Shown one piece after another: positions 1-8,840 of a DNA stretch of 29,032 nucleotides. A program made the position numbers and the translations under genes. The DNA is from Nemertoderma westbladi (Eukaryota > Xenacoelomorpha > Nemertodermatida > Nemertodermatidae). The stretch is from the NCBI GenBank assembly GCA_032718475.1, contig JAUCBJ010002775.1:1-29032 (forward strand), written 5' to 3'. The notes beneath the pieces are model-generated. The model did no database searches and was not told the DNA's origin. It worked only from the letters and a program-made list of their open reading frames with translations. The stretch's first letter is position 1, and every line of letters begins with the position of its first letter.

Positions 1-484
1 GATTAGTTAATGAGGTAACAGTTTATACTTTCGATAATTTAAGCAGTTTACTAGAGTTCTTCCCTAAAGGCCGGTGTTTCTGGCTTAGACAGCAATAACA
101 ACAAAGTATCAAGTAAAAGCAGTAAGACTGAACACTCTCCTTATGATCGACTGAAAAGCTACACGTCGACAGGAAAAATCGCTCCGATTGGCTCAAGCCA
201 AACAAAGAACCGTGCGTCCAATGGCTGTTTCCATGTCAGCAACCAGCTGTTAGATGTCGTAATATGAATTATCACGGCTAAGCTGTGAAAGGTAGTTGGT
301 GCATTACAGGTTTTTTGCCTTACCATGTCCGCCAAAACACGTATATAGCAGAATGATTTTTATGTCCGTTAAAACACCTGTAAAGGTACCTTGCGGGCGA
401 GGGGAATATATATACAGTCAGAGAACCCTTTTAGAGTATTCCAGCGCCTGGGGGGGAACTGGCCAGCAAAGGCAAACGTATCAG
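1..484. other. no gene recognised (left edge)
   Basis: No reading frame here resembles a known protein. The minus-strand frame of the neighbouring BEL/Pao relic ends at a TAA at 485-487, and its continuation leftwards shows no integrase-like motif that I can recognise. Confidence 0.5.
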
Positions 485-1993
485 TTATCCCACAAAAGCT
501 TTTACAGATGTTAACCAACTTGGTCCGTAAAACCACAGTTGTGAAGAATGAAATTTCTTAGCTGTTATCCCTCGAGAATTAAGGTCAGCTGGGTTATCCT
601 TTGTTTGAACGTACTTGAAATGACTTGAAGGTAAAAGTTCCTTAATTTCTTTCACGCGTTTATTTACATAAGGTTTGTCAGTATGGTCTGTGTGTATCCA
701 ATACAGTGTCAACTCACTATCTGACCACAAGTATAAATGGCCTATATTGAACTCTATTGAATATTGGTTTACAATGTAACTTAAAAGTCATGCTCCTACG
801 TTAAGCGCCATTAACTCCATCTGTGGCAATGAAGGAGTCTTTACTGGAGCTACTCTGTCTCTAGCAGATACCAAAGGAGAACCGTTCTCATTAACCATAT
901 ACTCTACTGCACCATAAGCTTTCTTTGAAGCATCGGAAAAACAATGAAAATTTGTACTTGTAAAAAAATGAAAATTGAAAAAATGAAAACTTGTATTTGT
1001 ATTTGTAGTTAATGGTAACTGACGTAGGAATGTAAAATCAGTTCCTGAGTTTAAATCTGATACAATTTTCAACCAATCAGAAATCAGTTCTTCCAGGATA
1101 ACGGAATTCCTGTCAATTTCAAGTTTCTATAAACGTTGAACAAACATTCAGGCACGAATTGTAACAGGCAATAAAAAGCAAAATTGGATGAAAACTTTCG
1201 TTGATAAACTAGCTACAACTTGTTTAGTTACTAAATCAGGGGATGGTGAGATTATATCACGCTTATTATACCTCAAAGTATCTTGTAAACTGCACCAATT
1301 CATACCTAAATATGAAATTTCGGCTTTCTCAACTTTCTGTCCATCACCTTTATCTTTAATAATGTCTCCTAGTTTAGGAGAATTTGTCACCCATTCTCCC
1401 AATGGAAATCCACCTTCACATAATAAGCGTTTACTCTCATTATAAAATGTAATGAGACTATCTTCATTAGCTTTTGTGCACTGTAAATTATCTACATAAA
1501 TATTGTATATTATCTCAATAGCTACTGGTAAAGAATACTGTTCCAAATGATGACGCACAGTGGCGTTCAATAAAAACTGGCTGCAAGTTGCGCCAAATAA
1601 AACAACTTTGAAGCGAAAAATAGCAACACTATTAGAATCATTAGGGTTAAACCATAAAAATCTAGTTATGTCATGATCAGCCTTGTCCAAACCTACTTGC
1701 AAAAATGCTTTCTCTATATCATAAATTGCACAAAACTCGTTAATTCTAAAACGTAATAATAAATCATACAATAATTGATTCATAAACAGACCAGAAAATA
1801 AACAATCGTTTAAACTTGGTTTATTACTGGATTTAAAAGAACAATCAAAAACCATTCTAAGTGGTGTGGTAGTAGATGTAGGTTTCAATACACCATGATG
1901 GGCTAAATAATGTATTCTACCACAATCAATTGCACCAGTTCTAAATTTATCACAACTTTTTACTCGTTCTATAAATTGTAAGCGGATTCAATT
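485..1993 (-). pseudogene. BEL/Pao retrotransposon pol relic: reverse transcriptase plus RNase H
   Basis: Read from 1993 down to 485 this is one frame without frameshifts. The order is that of BEL/Pao pol. A start such as YLAHHGVLKPTSTTTPLR (about 1915-1855) is the usual lead-in to the RT. Motif A (YDIEKAFLQVG, first Asp at 1718-1720) follows, then the family-typical LLNATVRHHLEQY. Motif C reads YVDN instead of YVDD, so the second catalytic Asp (1487-1489) is Asn. RNase H follows: FSDASKKAYGAVEY, RVAPVK, LPQMELMAL, then LWSDSELTLYWI, the DNPADLNSRG motif and GPSWL. Three in-frame stops break it: TGA 1148-1150, TAG 1127-1129 and TGA 788-790; the last would be a CGA-to-TGA change. A low-complexity Phe/Asn-rich stretch around 960-1012 interrupts the RNase H start. 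Gag, protease and integrase are not seen on this strand. It is a dead copy, with AT-rich codons unlike the plus-strand element next to it. Confidence 0.9.
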
Positions 1994-1994
1994 C

Positions 1995-2687
1995 AACTTC
2001 ATTACCCACCAGAAAATGGGACTAGTGGCATTTTAGCAATATGTTGGGGATACGAGATTACCAATATTAATCTCATATCATAACCAACATTGGGGGGGGG
2101 GGGGGGGGGAACACAAGTCCCAAAACGACAGAGAAAGGTGAGAGGTCAAACCACCTCAGAGGGAAGACAGATAGTAGAGGCTAGCAGCGGGGGGGGGGGG
2201 GGGGGGGGGACACTCCCAGGGAGTGCCAAGGTGACAAGTTGTATATTAGCCAATAGTGGGGAGGGAAGCACGTGATAGGGAACAGGAAAGCATCCATTGG
2301 GTAGGGCCAAAGTAGAGTAGGAGGTAAACCAATATTCAATGTATTAATCATATATTATCTCACATTACTGGTTTACCGGTCAGTTGTGTTATTCAGTTCA
2401 GTGAGTGCAGACTGGTCATAGTTAATGACCGCCACTGCCATACCGGTAACAATTTATCTGTATTTTTTGCTTTATATTCAATACGTGCTATAACTGCTCA
2501 TATTAATTAATATCGAAAGACAACAGGAACTTTCACTGTTTTCCCAGACGGCGTCGGCCAAAGCCAGTAGCACGATCCCCAGCAGAACGGTGACGCGTAC
2601 TTTAACAACCCGGTCGGGATCTCTGATCCTGTCACAGTCATTAACTACCAACTGCCATCAAACTGTGACTGCTAAAAGAACAAAGAG
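1995..2687. other. non-coding spacer with two long G runs
   Basis: No protein similarity is seen. The stretch carries G runs at 2092-2109 (18 G) and 2189-2209 (21 G). Just after the second run is a short perfect hairpin, CACTCCC-AG-GGAGTG, at about 2211-2226. It precedes the plus-strand gag-like frame, so it would be where a 5' LTR and leader belong. I found no sequence here repeated downstream of 8097 that would define an LTR pair. Confidence 0.5.
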
Positions 2688-3218
2688 ATGAGTGATAGAG
2701 AGCCCCGAGATCCAGAGGGAGAGAGGATGCCGCCGCAGACCCCGGATGATACCAACCAAATGATGCAGCCTGCCACGCCGGATTCGACAACGAGAGACGA
2801 TCCGGCTGCCCATGCGGAGGGTGGCCGTCAACCACGAGTAGGAGACGAGTCGACGCACGGCGGCGGTCGGAGTACCGAAGTCGCCGGCCAGCCACAGGCC
2901 GAGGGCGACGGACGGCCAACTGGAACAGCGATGGTGGGGCTGCCGGTACGACGCCGGACGAGGAGAGGAGGAGGAGTTGGTGAAGAGGATGTCGGGACAA
3001 GTGATTGGCTACGATGGGCCTACAACGCCACCAAGAGGTTACTAAAGGAGGCCAAAGAAGGGAGAAAGGTAGTCCAGCCTAAACTACATCAGAGGCTAGG
3101 TGACTCGAATAAACACTTTCGATATTTAGTCCGTTTTGGACAGGGAGAACTGGTGAGTGAGAGAGCGAGGGGGGAGGGGTTGCCTAGGAACTCTTTGAAT
3201 TGTGGCGATCCGGGGTAA
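2688..3218 (+). pseudogene. N-terminal gag-like region, hydrophilic, function unknown
   Basis: The frame starts at an ATG (2688) and encodes 176 residues rich in Gly, Arg, Asp and Pro. Residues 1-100 look disordered. A more structured, basic segment follows (DWLRWAYNATKRLLKEA, then KLHQRLGDSNKHFRYLVRFG). The frame ends at TAA 3216-3218, while the next coding-looking frame is already open from 3188, so a frameshift lies in 3188-3218. I recognise no domain. I assign it to the downstream gag only because of strand, composition and continuity. There is a GTGAGT at 3152, but no acceptor at a workable distance. Confidence 0.45.
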
Positions 3219-3652
3219 TGGAGCCTGAAGTAGTGTACGTAGGGCCTTACTTAGTGGATGCTAGGGGAATTAAGTTAGTGGGTTGGGCGGATCCGCATGA
3301 CGGCGAACCCGAGGTTAATCCCGAGGATTCGGTGTCATTGGTCAGCGAGAACCCCAGAAAGCGGGGGAAAGTTAGTAGGACAGACAGGCGATGGGAGTCC
3401 GTCGCGACCGATAAGTCCGTTACATCCTCTGCAAAAGCAAGAAGGGTGTTAGAGATAGATCTGGCGTGTCAACTAGACCTTGTGGCGCTGGATCAGAAGA
3501 AGTTGGAGAGGCAACTAGATGAGGGAACCGCATTATTAGAGAAAGAGAGAGAGTTAGCGAGAGAGTGCAAAGAGAGGGCTGAGAAGGTGGTGAGAAACTT
3601 TAGAGAGCGCGAGGAGCGGGAGGCAAAAGTAGAGAGCGAGAGGCAAAAGTAG
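3188..3652 (+). pseudogene. gag-like middle region with coiled coil
   Basis: This second frame has an internal ATG at 3218 and about 150 residues. Its first half includes EVVYVGPYLVDARGIKLVGW. The second half is a strongly charged helix with a coiled-coil pattern (LDLVALDQKKLERQLDEG, KERELARECKERAEKV). The frame stops at TAG 3650-3652, immediately after a 20-bp tandem duplication (copies starting 3620 and 3640, each beginning GAGGCAAAAGTAGAGA). Because 20 is not a multiple of 3, the second copy pushes the helix into the next frame, which continues from 3655. The function is unknown; a multimerisation role in gag would be an inference from the coiled coil. Confidence 0.5.
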
Positions 3653-3654
3653 AG

Positions 3655-4318
3655 AATGAGCGTAGAGAGCAGGAGGCAAGGGAGACAGAATTAGTGAACC
3701 AAAGTTTGCGGGAGGATAGAGAGAGAGAGATAACGGGAAAGCGTATGCGGGATGATATGCATACCCGGTTAAGGGGGCTTATGCAATACCAGGCAAAGCA
3801 AAAGCGCCGATTAGAACTGGCGCAGTTGGGATTATCTGAGAGTGAGGCCGGTTCGGGTAGTATTTATGAAGAGCCCGAAGTAATGGAAACGTTTGTTAAT
3901 ACCCCACTTACAGGCACCGGACGACAGACCCAGAACTGGTGTAACCGTACGGGCGGGGAGGGTAATAATAATAATACGTTAGAAGGAATTAATATTAATA
4001 GTACCGTAGTAAACAACCCTAATCAAACCTTTGTTGCAGGAAATAGTATTTTACCCGGTAATAACAATTTTGATTTAAATGTGCAAAATAACCCAAATAA
4101 TAATATTAATTTAAACGAACAAAACAACCCAAATAATAGTACTAATTTAAGCGGACAAAATAATTCAAATAATGATTCTAATTTAAATGTACAAAGTAAT
4201 CTAAATAATAATCCCAATTCCGAACAAAATAATTTAAATAATTTAGATAATAATAATATTGATAACGGTGCTATTAATATGATTGTAGGGGACACAGGTG
4301 GTCCGGCCAGCAAGAGCC
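3655..4318 (+). pseudogene. gag-like region, coiled-coil end and Asn-rich repeats
   Basis: This frame is the continuation of the charged helix (REQEARETELVNQSL, DREREITGKRMRDD), then a linker, then an Asn-rich low-complexity tract from about residue 90. The tract contains roughly four 12-residue units beginning NLN/NLS and carrying a Q-N-N/S core at about 4069-4212, e.g. NLNVQNNPNNNI and NLNEQNNPNNST. The DNA repeat length is 36 bp. The frame then runs into an antisense LINE 3' end at 4319, which contributes an artificial poly-Leu stretch from its CTA repeat, so the native protein is interrupted there. Asn-rich tracts of this kind are prion-like in composition, but nothing here shows aggregation. 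Confidence 0.5.
4069..4212 (+). repeat. 36-bp tandem repeat encoding Asn-rich 12-mers
   Basis: About four imperfect 36-bp units lie in frame, each starting near TTTAAATGTGCAAAATAA or a variant (TTTAAACGAACAAAACAA, TTTAAGCGGACAAAATAA). The flank on both sides (3960-4060, 4213-4270) is AAT/AAC-rich but less regular. Confidence 0.7.
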
Positions 4319-4462
4319 TACTACTACTACTACTACTACTAGGATCGGCATGCTGCATTGCAGCTGCATTTTTAAGAATGCTGTGCCGGCTTGTCAACAA
4401 AATTGCACCGCCACAACTCCCTATCACCCATGACATTTGCTAGATCATCCGCATCTTTAAGG
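4319..4462 (-). mobile_element. 5'-truncated LINE insertion (TAG-tailed family), 3' end only
   Basis: The reverse complement matches the 3' ends of the copies at 20010-20135, 22800-22920 and 26100-26222 almost base for base: the codons for DADDLANVMGDREL, the AAGCCGGCACAG motif, and the palindromic 3' UTR GCAGCTGCAATGCAGCATGC. It ends in a CTA/TAG trinucleotide tail at 4319-4340. It lies in the gag-like frame of the plus-strand element, so it inserted after that element. The 5' junction is blurred by the shared bases AAGGCC at about 4457-4462. Confidence 0.9.
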
Positions 4463-4565
4463 CCACGTAGTTAGGCAGGGAGTAGCGGGGGTGAGTCAAC
4501 CCGACGGGAGCCTGCAAGGCCACGCAGTCGCACAGGGAGAGGCGGGGGTGAGCAGACCCAGCCAT
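4459..4565 (+). repeat. short direct repeat in gag-like region (about 54-bp unit)
   Basis: AAGGCCACG(T/C)AGT is followed by a GGCAGGGAG/CACAGGGAG segment and GCGGGGGTGAG. It occurs twice in a row, starting at about 4458 and 4513, and is in frame with the following coding segment. The first copy abuts the LINE insertion. Confidence 0.6.
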
Positions 4566-5580
4566 AGTAGAGACAATGCGTCGACTAGAGAGGGGCGTAA
4601 AAGCAAAGTAGGAGGTAGCGAAGTAAGAGGTGGCAAATGGGGGGGGGGCTACGGGCGCCCAACCACGAGAGATTAGTGGCGATGGGAGGGGGCAGAGAAT
4701 GCCCCACAAGCGTCGGCGGATAATGCGCGTGGCGAATTAGATGAACCGCGGCACCCGACAACGGAGAATAGTAGGGAGATCGCGAGTATCCCCAGGAGCG
4801 TCGAACTGGGTAGAGAGAGAGAGGTTGGCGCTGTGAGCGGGCGAGCTACGAGACGTCGAGCCCAGTCGGAAGACGGAAGAAGAACAGTGGAGTTTAACCA
4901 GGAGGTCGAAGAGAGATCTCATGAGCGGAACCACTACACTGAAGAGAGAAGAAGTGAAGAGAATAGAAGAAGCATTGCTACGAGCAACTGGAGAGCGAGG
5001 ACGGACAGCGAACCGTCGGTAGCAGAGATGGAGTTAGAGAGTCAGTGGGGTCGAACTCCGGGAGATTGCCGTCGCTCCGGAGCGACGCAGCCTGGTGAGA
5101 TATACCATACACCGGGAGAAGGGTACAGGATGTACCGGTACGAGGACGAGGTCAGAAGAGGGGATCGAAGAGAAACTTCCCGACAGGATATAGCTGCCGA
5201 TCAAGAGTACGGTGGTCGTGGGGAGGACTTCTTGGAATATTCGAGAAGATTAAACTTCGGTCCGGAAGGACACAGGCAGACTGCAGGACATACTGTAGGC
5301 CTTACTGCACATACTATAGGCCATGCTGGAAGAGATAGTTTAGGCGATAGGGTAGCGCGGACAACGGGATTAGATCCGGAAGTCGCGGCATACATACCGG
5401 TAGGTGGGCAAGAAGTGGATAGGCCTATACCGGTACCTGCACACCAGTATGACTACAACATGCAGGAATATAACATATACCCAGGGGAGGGGGGAGTTAT
5501 TGCCGATAGGTTTGTGGGCCCCAATACATTAACATCAACCCCAGTACCAAACATAACACTGGTGGGGGGGGGGGCAGGGT
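4465..5580 (+). pseudogene. gag-like region upstream of the gag domain, Arg/Glu-rich
   Basis: One frame covers 4491-5580 with a single stop, TAG 4674-4676; without it the reading is continuous into the segment with an internal GTG at 4833. About 360 residues are rich in Arg, Glu, Gly and Tyr and look disordered (RATRRRAQSEDGRRTVEF, DEVRRGDRRETSRQD, HTVGLTAHTIGHAG). No domain is recognised. The frame ends (TGA 5580-5582) just after an 11-G run at 5564-5574. In the next frame the reading is open directly from 5564 onward into the gag domain. The G run is therefore where the frame is lost, by homopolymer indel, assembly error, or less likely slippage. Confidence 0.55.
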
Positions 5581-6813
5581 GACATTCCCCCATTACAATA
5601 TCAGCAATACACTCAGCCGAGAATAATAACACTGAACCCCTTGGACCAGAACAGATCATGCGATACGGAGATATGGAGGGGGCCGTTACCCCCAATGATA
5701 TATCCAACACAGAAAAAATCAACAGGCCCGACAGGCGGACCGCACCCAACAACAGGAGAGTCTGTACAGCATCCGTCGAACCCATTGGAAGCACAGGCTA
5801 TGGGTATGGCACCACTCATTGATGCGCTTAAGACCAGGATTGAGCTGCCACCAGTGGAACCATTTAAATTCGACGGAAGCAGACCGGAAGAATACCTGCA
5901 ATTCAGACGCATGTACAGTAATGAAATATTAACAAAAAACCTGACGCAGGCGGAGTGCCTAAAATATTTACAAGTTTACACAGGGGGCCCAGCGTACGAT
6001 ATTGTAAGGCAGTATCAAGGTATCGAGGGTGGATTCACGACTGCATGGCGGGCCCTAGACAGGGAATACGGACACCCTGCCAAGATCATCCGGCCGACCT
6101 TGAGGGGAATAACATCGGGTGGCCTACAGGATAACCCTGTCAGTATAAAGACTTTCGCGAACAAGGTCGAGAAGGCGTTAATCATGCTAAAGACCTTGGA
6201 TGCACCATACGAACTCAACGCATCAAATAACATCACCACGATAGCGCAGGCACTGCCAATATGACTATGGAACAAATGGAGGAAGATCACCTTCTCCACC
6301 CAGGAGAAGAAAGGTGCGGAACCGGGCCTAGAGGAAATGTCGAACTTCCTCAATTACGAAGCAGAATTAATCACGGACCCGGTCTACAGCGAGGATAGTT
6401 TGGGGAAGGCGCCAAAGACCGAATATAACAGGCCTAAACCCGAACATAATCCGGCAGATGCATTCCCGAGAGTGAGACAGTCGCTACCACATGCGGCCAC
6501 ACAGGGGACTACAAGTCCACAGTTAGTTGGGAGTAGGGCCACACCGTGGCAGGGACAGAAACAAAATAACAAAACGAACAAATATAATCCCAACACACCC
6601 AGTAGGCCGAGTCCAAATAACCAAAACACTAAACCGGTAGATATGAGTCTACGCGCAATACGTGAAGGGCTATACAGGGAGCACTACAATCCAGGGTACG
6701 AATGTCAATTGCATAGGGATGGAACCCATAAGACAATGAGTTGTAAGCATTGGCAAGCATTGCCTAAACAAGATCGAGTAGCCTACGCAGATACAAACGG
6801 ACTATGTCACTGA
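5581..6813 (+). pseudogene. BEL/Pao gag (DUF1759-like) with N-terminal half of zinc-binding region
   Basis: The retrotransposon capsid-like region. About 5842-6130 encodes LPPVEPFKFDGSRPEEYLQF, LTQAECLKYLQVYTGGPAYD and TTAWRALDREYGHPAKII. This is the pattern of the BEL/Pao gag family: Leu/Phe-Asp-Gly start, KLNYL-like helix with G-A/P-A, and W-x-x-L-x-x-x-(F/Y)-G. A Gln/Asn/Pro-rich linker follows (about 6400-6640), then a Cys/His cluster C-x2-H-x4-H-x4-C near 6704-6750. The frame is broken by TGA 6262-6264, just after ALPI, and by TGA 6811-6813, inside the knuckle that continues downstream. Gag would form the particle and bind RNA. The breaks make this copy non-functional unless read through. 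Confidence 0.75.
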
Positions 6814-7440
6814 TGCGTGGTAGAGGGACACAGATTCGGAGAGTGTAGAGAAACACCGACAGAATATGACGAGACTGGAGGCCAAACTATGGCTACGAGC
6901 ACAGTGGGAGCAAGAAGAAAGAGGAAAGTACTACTCGGGATAGTACCAGTGAGGATAACAGGAAAGGGCAGCCGGTCAGTCACAACACTGATGCTGGTCG
7001 ACAGCGGAGCAGCCTTCATGCTGGTGGAGAATTGGGTGGCCGAGGAGATAGGGTTACAGACGAGGCCGAGTCGGATGGCAGTAACTACTATCTCGAGCCA
7101 GGATGAGGTCCTGGAGATGAGGACGGGATGGTGCGAGATTTTAGCAATAGCACCGGGATGTGACTATGGGGCGACCATCGACCCCATTCAGATTATAGAA
7201 TCGATCAATATAAATGCCAGGCGACCAACTAACATCGAGGTCGAGCAATACAGATTCCTGGACGAAATCGATTTCTCAATACCAGAAGTGGACGTCTCGA
7301 AGGTATCCATCATAGTCAGAATGGATTGTCCGACAGCCCACGAGAGAGTACGGACCATATTCGGAGAGAATAAGCAGCGGGATCCGACGGCGATTCTCAC
7401 GCTGTTCGGATGGACGCTTAGCGGACCAATTAGAACCTAG
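6814..7440 (+). pseudogene. zinc knuckle remainder and BEL/Pao aspartic protease
   Basis: This is in frame with the gag segment, separated only by the TGA at 6811-6813. It opens with C-V-V-E-G-H-R-F-G-E-C. Together with LCH before the stop, that gives a C-x2-C-x4-H-x4-C knuckle with the stop inside it. After a linker, KVLLGIVPVRI...LMLVDSGAAFMLVENW is the retropepsin active-site region: the catalytic Asp of D-S-G is at 7000-7002. The segment closes with TLFGWTLSGPI (7415-7434), the LGWxLSGPI-type signature that ends BEL/Pao protease domains and normally leads into the RT. A TAG at 7438-7440 follows directly. The protease would process gag-pol. The core is intact in this stretch. Confidence 0.8.
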
Positions 7441-8097
7441 ATTCCATCCAGAGTGTCGGAGACATCAGGGTGCATGCTATCAGGCACTGTTAAGGACGTA
7501 GAGGAGAAACCAGAGACGGGCGATGGGGAGGTCCCATGTGAGAAGGGGCCCGGGGAAGGATACCAGGAGTTGGGTATAGATCTGGAACCATGCACAGTGG
7601 AGCGTCGTGATAGGATAGAGGATAGTTCCAGAGAAATACCATCGGTAGATGAATCAGGAGGGGAAGCTACAGCAAGAGAGTGGGTGGAGGAGAATGGATT
7701 TGACGCGGAAGACTTAGAGACGATGGGATGGAACAAGGATGTTCCCGGCAACTATCGGTATGAGGAAGGAGAAGAGTGGACAGCGAGATGTCCGGAGAAG
7801 TGTCCAGAGGAGACGCTGGTCCGGTTTAGAGGCATACCGAAAAGGGGAAGGTCAAATAAGAAGACAGGGTGGAAAGGGATAGGATTACTATTATCCATTC
7901 TGTTTTATCTATTCTTTCGATTTCTTTTCATTCTACTGCCAGGTGATGACAAGATGAAGGGTGGCATTTTGCTGCCAGGGGACCATAAGGAAATCAAGAA
8001 GGCAACCAAAAGACCCGATTTTAGGGTGATGGAGGAGGGAGGATCAATTCCTAGAGAGTTGGAATTGACAAGGAGAGTGTGGCGAAGGATAAGATGA
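7441..8097 (+). pseudogene. C-terminal tail with one membrane segment, unknown
   Basis: The frame is the same as the protease, open from 7441 to TGA 8095-8097. The first 130 residues are acidic (TVKDVEEKPETGDGE, EENGFDAEDLETMGW). There is a basic patch (KRGRSNKKTGWK), then a strongly hydrophobic run (IGLLLSILFYLFFRFLFILL, about 7879-7938) that fits one transmembrane helix. The final 50 residues are charged. In an intact BEL/Pao element RT, RNase H and integrase would stand here. None of their motifs is present, so this is either sequence left beyond an internal pol deletion or a small envelope-like or accessory region. I do not recognise it as an envelope protein. Confidence 0.45.
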
Positions 8098-8139
8098 CCT
8101 ACAGGGAGGCAGTGGGAGAGTGCCTACTGGAAGAATCGC

Positions 8140-8210
8140 CTTAAAGTTTAGTCGTCCAATATGTTGGACTGAGGGGGGTGGGAATGAGGGCGAGACGCCC
8201 TTCCCACACA
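8140..8210 (+). other. hairpin and purine-rich tract after the retroelement
   Basis: GTCCAA-TATG-TTGGAC (about 8153-8168) forms a perfect 6-bp stem. It is followed by CTGAGGGGGGTGGGAATGAGGG, a purine-rich run that could be the remains of a polypurine tract at the pol/3' LTR border. The LTR assignment is inference, since no matching 5' copy was found. Confidence 0.3.
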
Positions 8211-8340
8211 TAGAAATATAAATAAATAATAAAAATAAGAAGTGAGATAGTAGAAAGTTAGAAAGTAATAGTAGTAGATAGTTAGATAGTAGGTAGCACT
8301 AGTTAGAAGTTAGTAAGAGTTAGTAAGAAGTCAGAAGTTA

Positions 8341-8680
8341 GGGAGTGTGGTACATTGACGTACCACGAGAGTAGTAGGGTACATAGTACCGTAGGCAGAA
8401 GTTAGGGAGTGTGGTACATTGACGTACCACAAGAGTAGTAGGGTACATAGTACCGTAGGCAGAAGTATAGGGAGTGTGGTATATTGACATACCACGGGAG
8501 TAGTAGTAGGGTACATAGTACCGTTAGTAGGCAGATAGAAGTATAGGGAGTGTGGTATATTGACATACCACGAGAGTAGTGGCAGGGTACATAGTACCAC
8601 TGGTAGGAGTTAGAAGTTAGGGAGTGTGGTATATAAAAATACCAAGAGAGTAGTAGCAGGGTACATAGTATTTGTAGTGA
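8341..8680 (+). repeat. tandem array of hairpin-forming units (five units, 64-76 bp)
   Basis: Units start with AGTTAGGGAGTGTGGTA or AGTATAGGGAGTGTGGTA. Each contains two inverted repeats. The first is at 8347-8366, 8411-8430, 8476-8495, 8552-8571 and 8627-8644; it pairs GTGGTAC with GTACCAC in units 1-2 and GTGGTAT with ATACCAC in units 3-4, while unit 5 keeps TGGTAT/ATACCA. The second, GGTAC-ATA-GTACC, recurs about 30 bp later (for example 8378-8390). Unit spacing is 64, 65, 76 and about 74 bp. A looser GTTAG/GTAG-rich stretch precedes it (8240-8340). The array lies between the broken BEL/Pao-like element and the SAP/Ulp1 LINE. Confidence 0.9.
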
Positions 8681-8840
8681 ACAAATATTTTAATTTATTT
8701 GACATTACTGCTGTACTGCTGTACGGTACTGGGTATTTCTTTATATTTTTATTTATTATAAATTGATTGATTTTTGATTAATTAGACAATTTATTGTGGA
8801 GAATTTGGATATATAAATAACTATCTCAGACAATCTCTCC
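8681..8840 (+). other. AT-rich leader before LINE ORF1
   Basis: About 160 bp of AT-rich sequence separates the hairpin array from the ATG at 8841. It is probably 5' UTR of the SAP/Ulp1 LINE. No promoter motif can be singled out with confidence. Confidence 0.35.

Larger units (their letters stand above)
2688..8097 (+). mobile_element. defective BEL/Pao-like LTR retrotransposon (gag-protease, no RT or integrase)
   Basis: This is a GC-richer block than its flanks. It reads on the plus strand as a series of frames: 2688-3218, 3188-3652, 3655-4318, 4465-5580 and 5581-8097. The gag domain at about 5842-6130, the zinc knuckle at 6700-6850 and the aspartic protease at 6890-7437 are in BEL/Pao order. 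After the protease the expected reverse transcriptase, RNase H and integrase (around 3 kb) are absent, and a short tail with one membrane segment follows. The breaks are frameshifts near 3185-3218, 3620-3660 and 5564-5574; stops at 4674, 6262, 6811 and 7438; and a LINE insertion at 4319-4462. No LTR pair or primer-binding site was identified. An internal deletion of pol is the simplest reading. A non-autonomous derivative that depended on another element's pol is also possible. Confidence 0.7.

Noticed and set aside
2090-2275. Gly-rich small open frame
   Set aside because: Produced by the two G runs. No domain, and no conserved neighbour supports it.
3152-3190. Intron explaining the frame change near 3200 (GTGAGT donor)
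   Set aside because: The nearest acceptor-like CCTAG gives an intron of about 35 nt, too short to be convincing.
4023-4436. Minus-strand Leu-rich open frame
   Set aside because: Antisense of Asn-rich AAT repeats and of the LINE tail; a composition shadow.
6262-6813. TGA read as tryptophan or selenocysteine (different genetic code)
   Set aside because: The intact LINE ORFs use the standard code, TAG stops also occur in the same element, and no selenocysteine insertion structure was seen. Decay is simpler.
485-8097. The minus-strand RT-RNase H being the missing pol of the plus-strand gag-protease by inversion
   Set aside because: Base composition and codon use differ clearly (AT-rich versus GC-richer), so they look like two different BEL/Pao lineages.
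8341-8680. CRISPR array
   Set aside because: Repeat units are contiguous, 64-76 bp, without unique spacers, and the setting is eukaryotic.
8200-8840. 3' LTR of the plus-strand BEL/Pao element
   Set aside because: No matching 5' copy between 1995 and 2687. Only very short word matches (such as ACATTACTG) were found.
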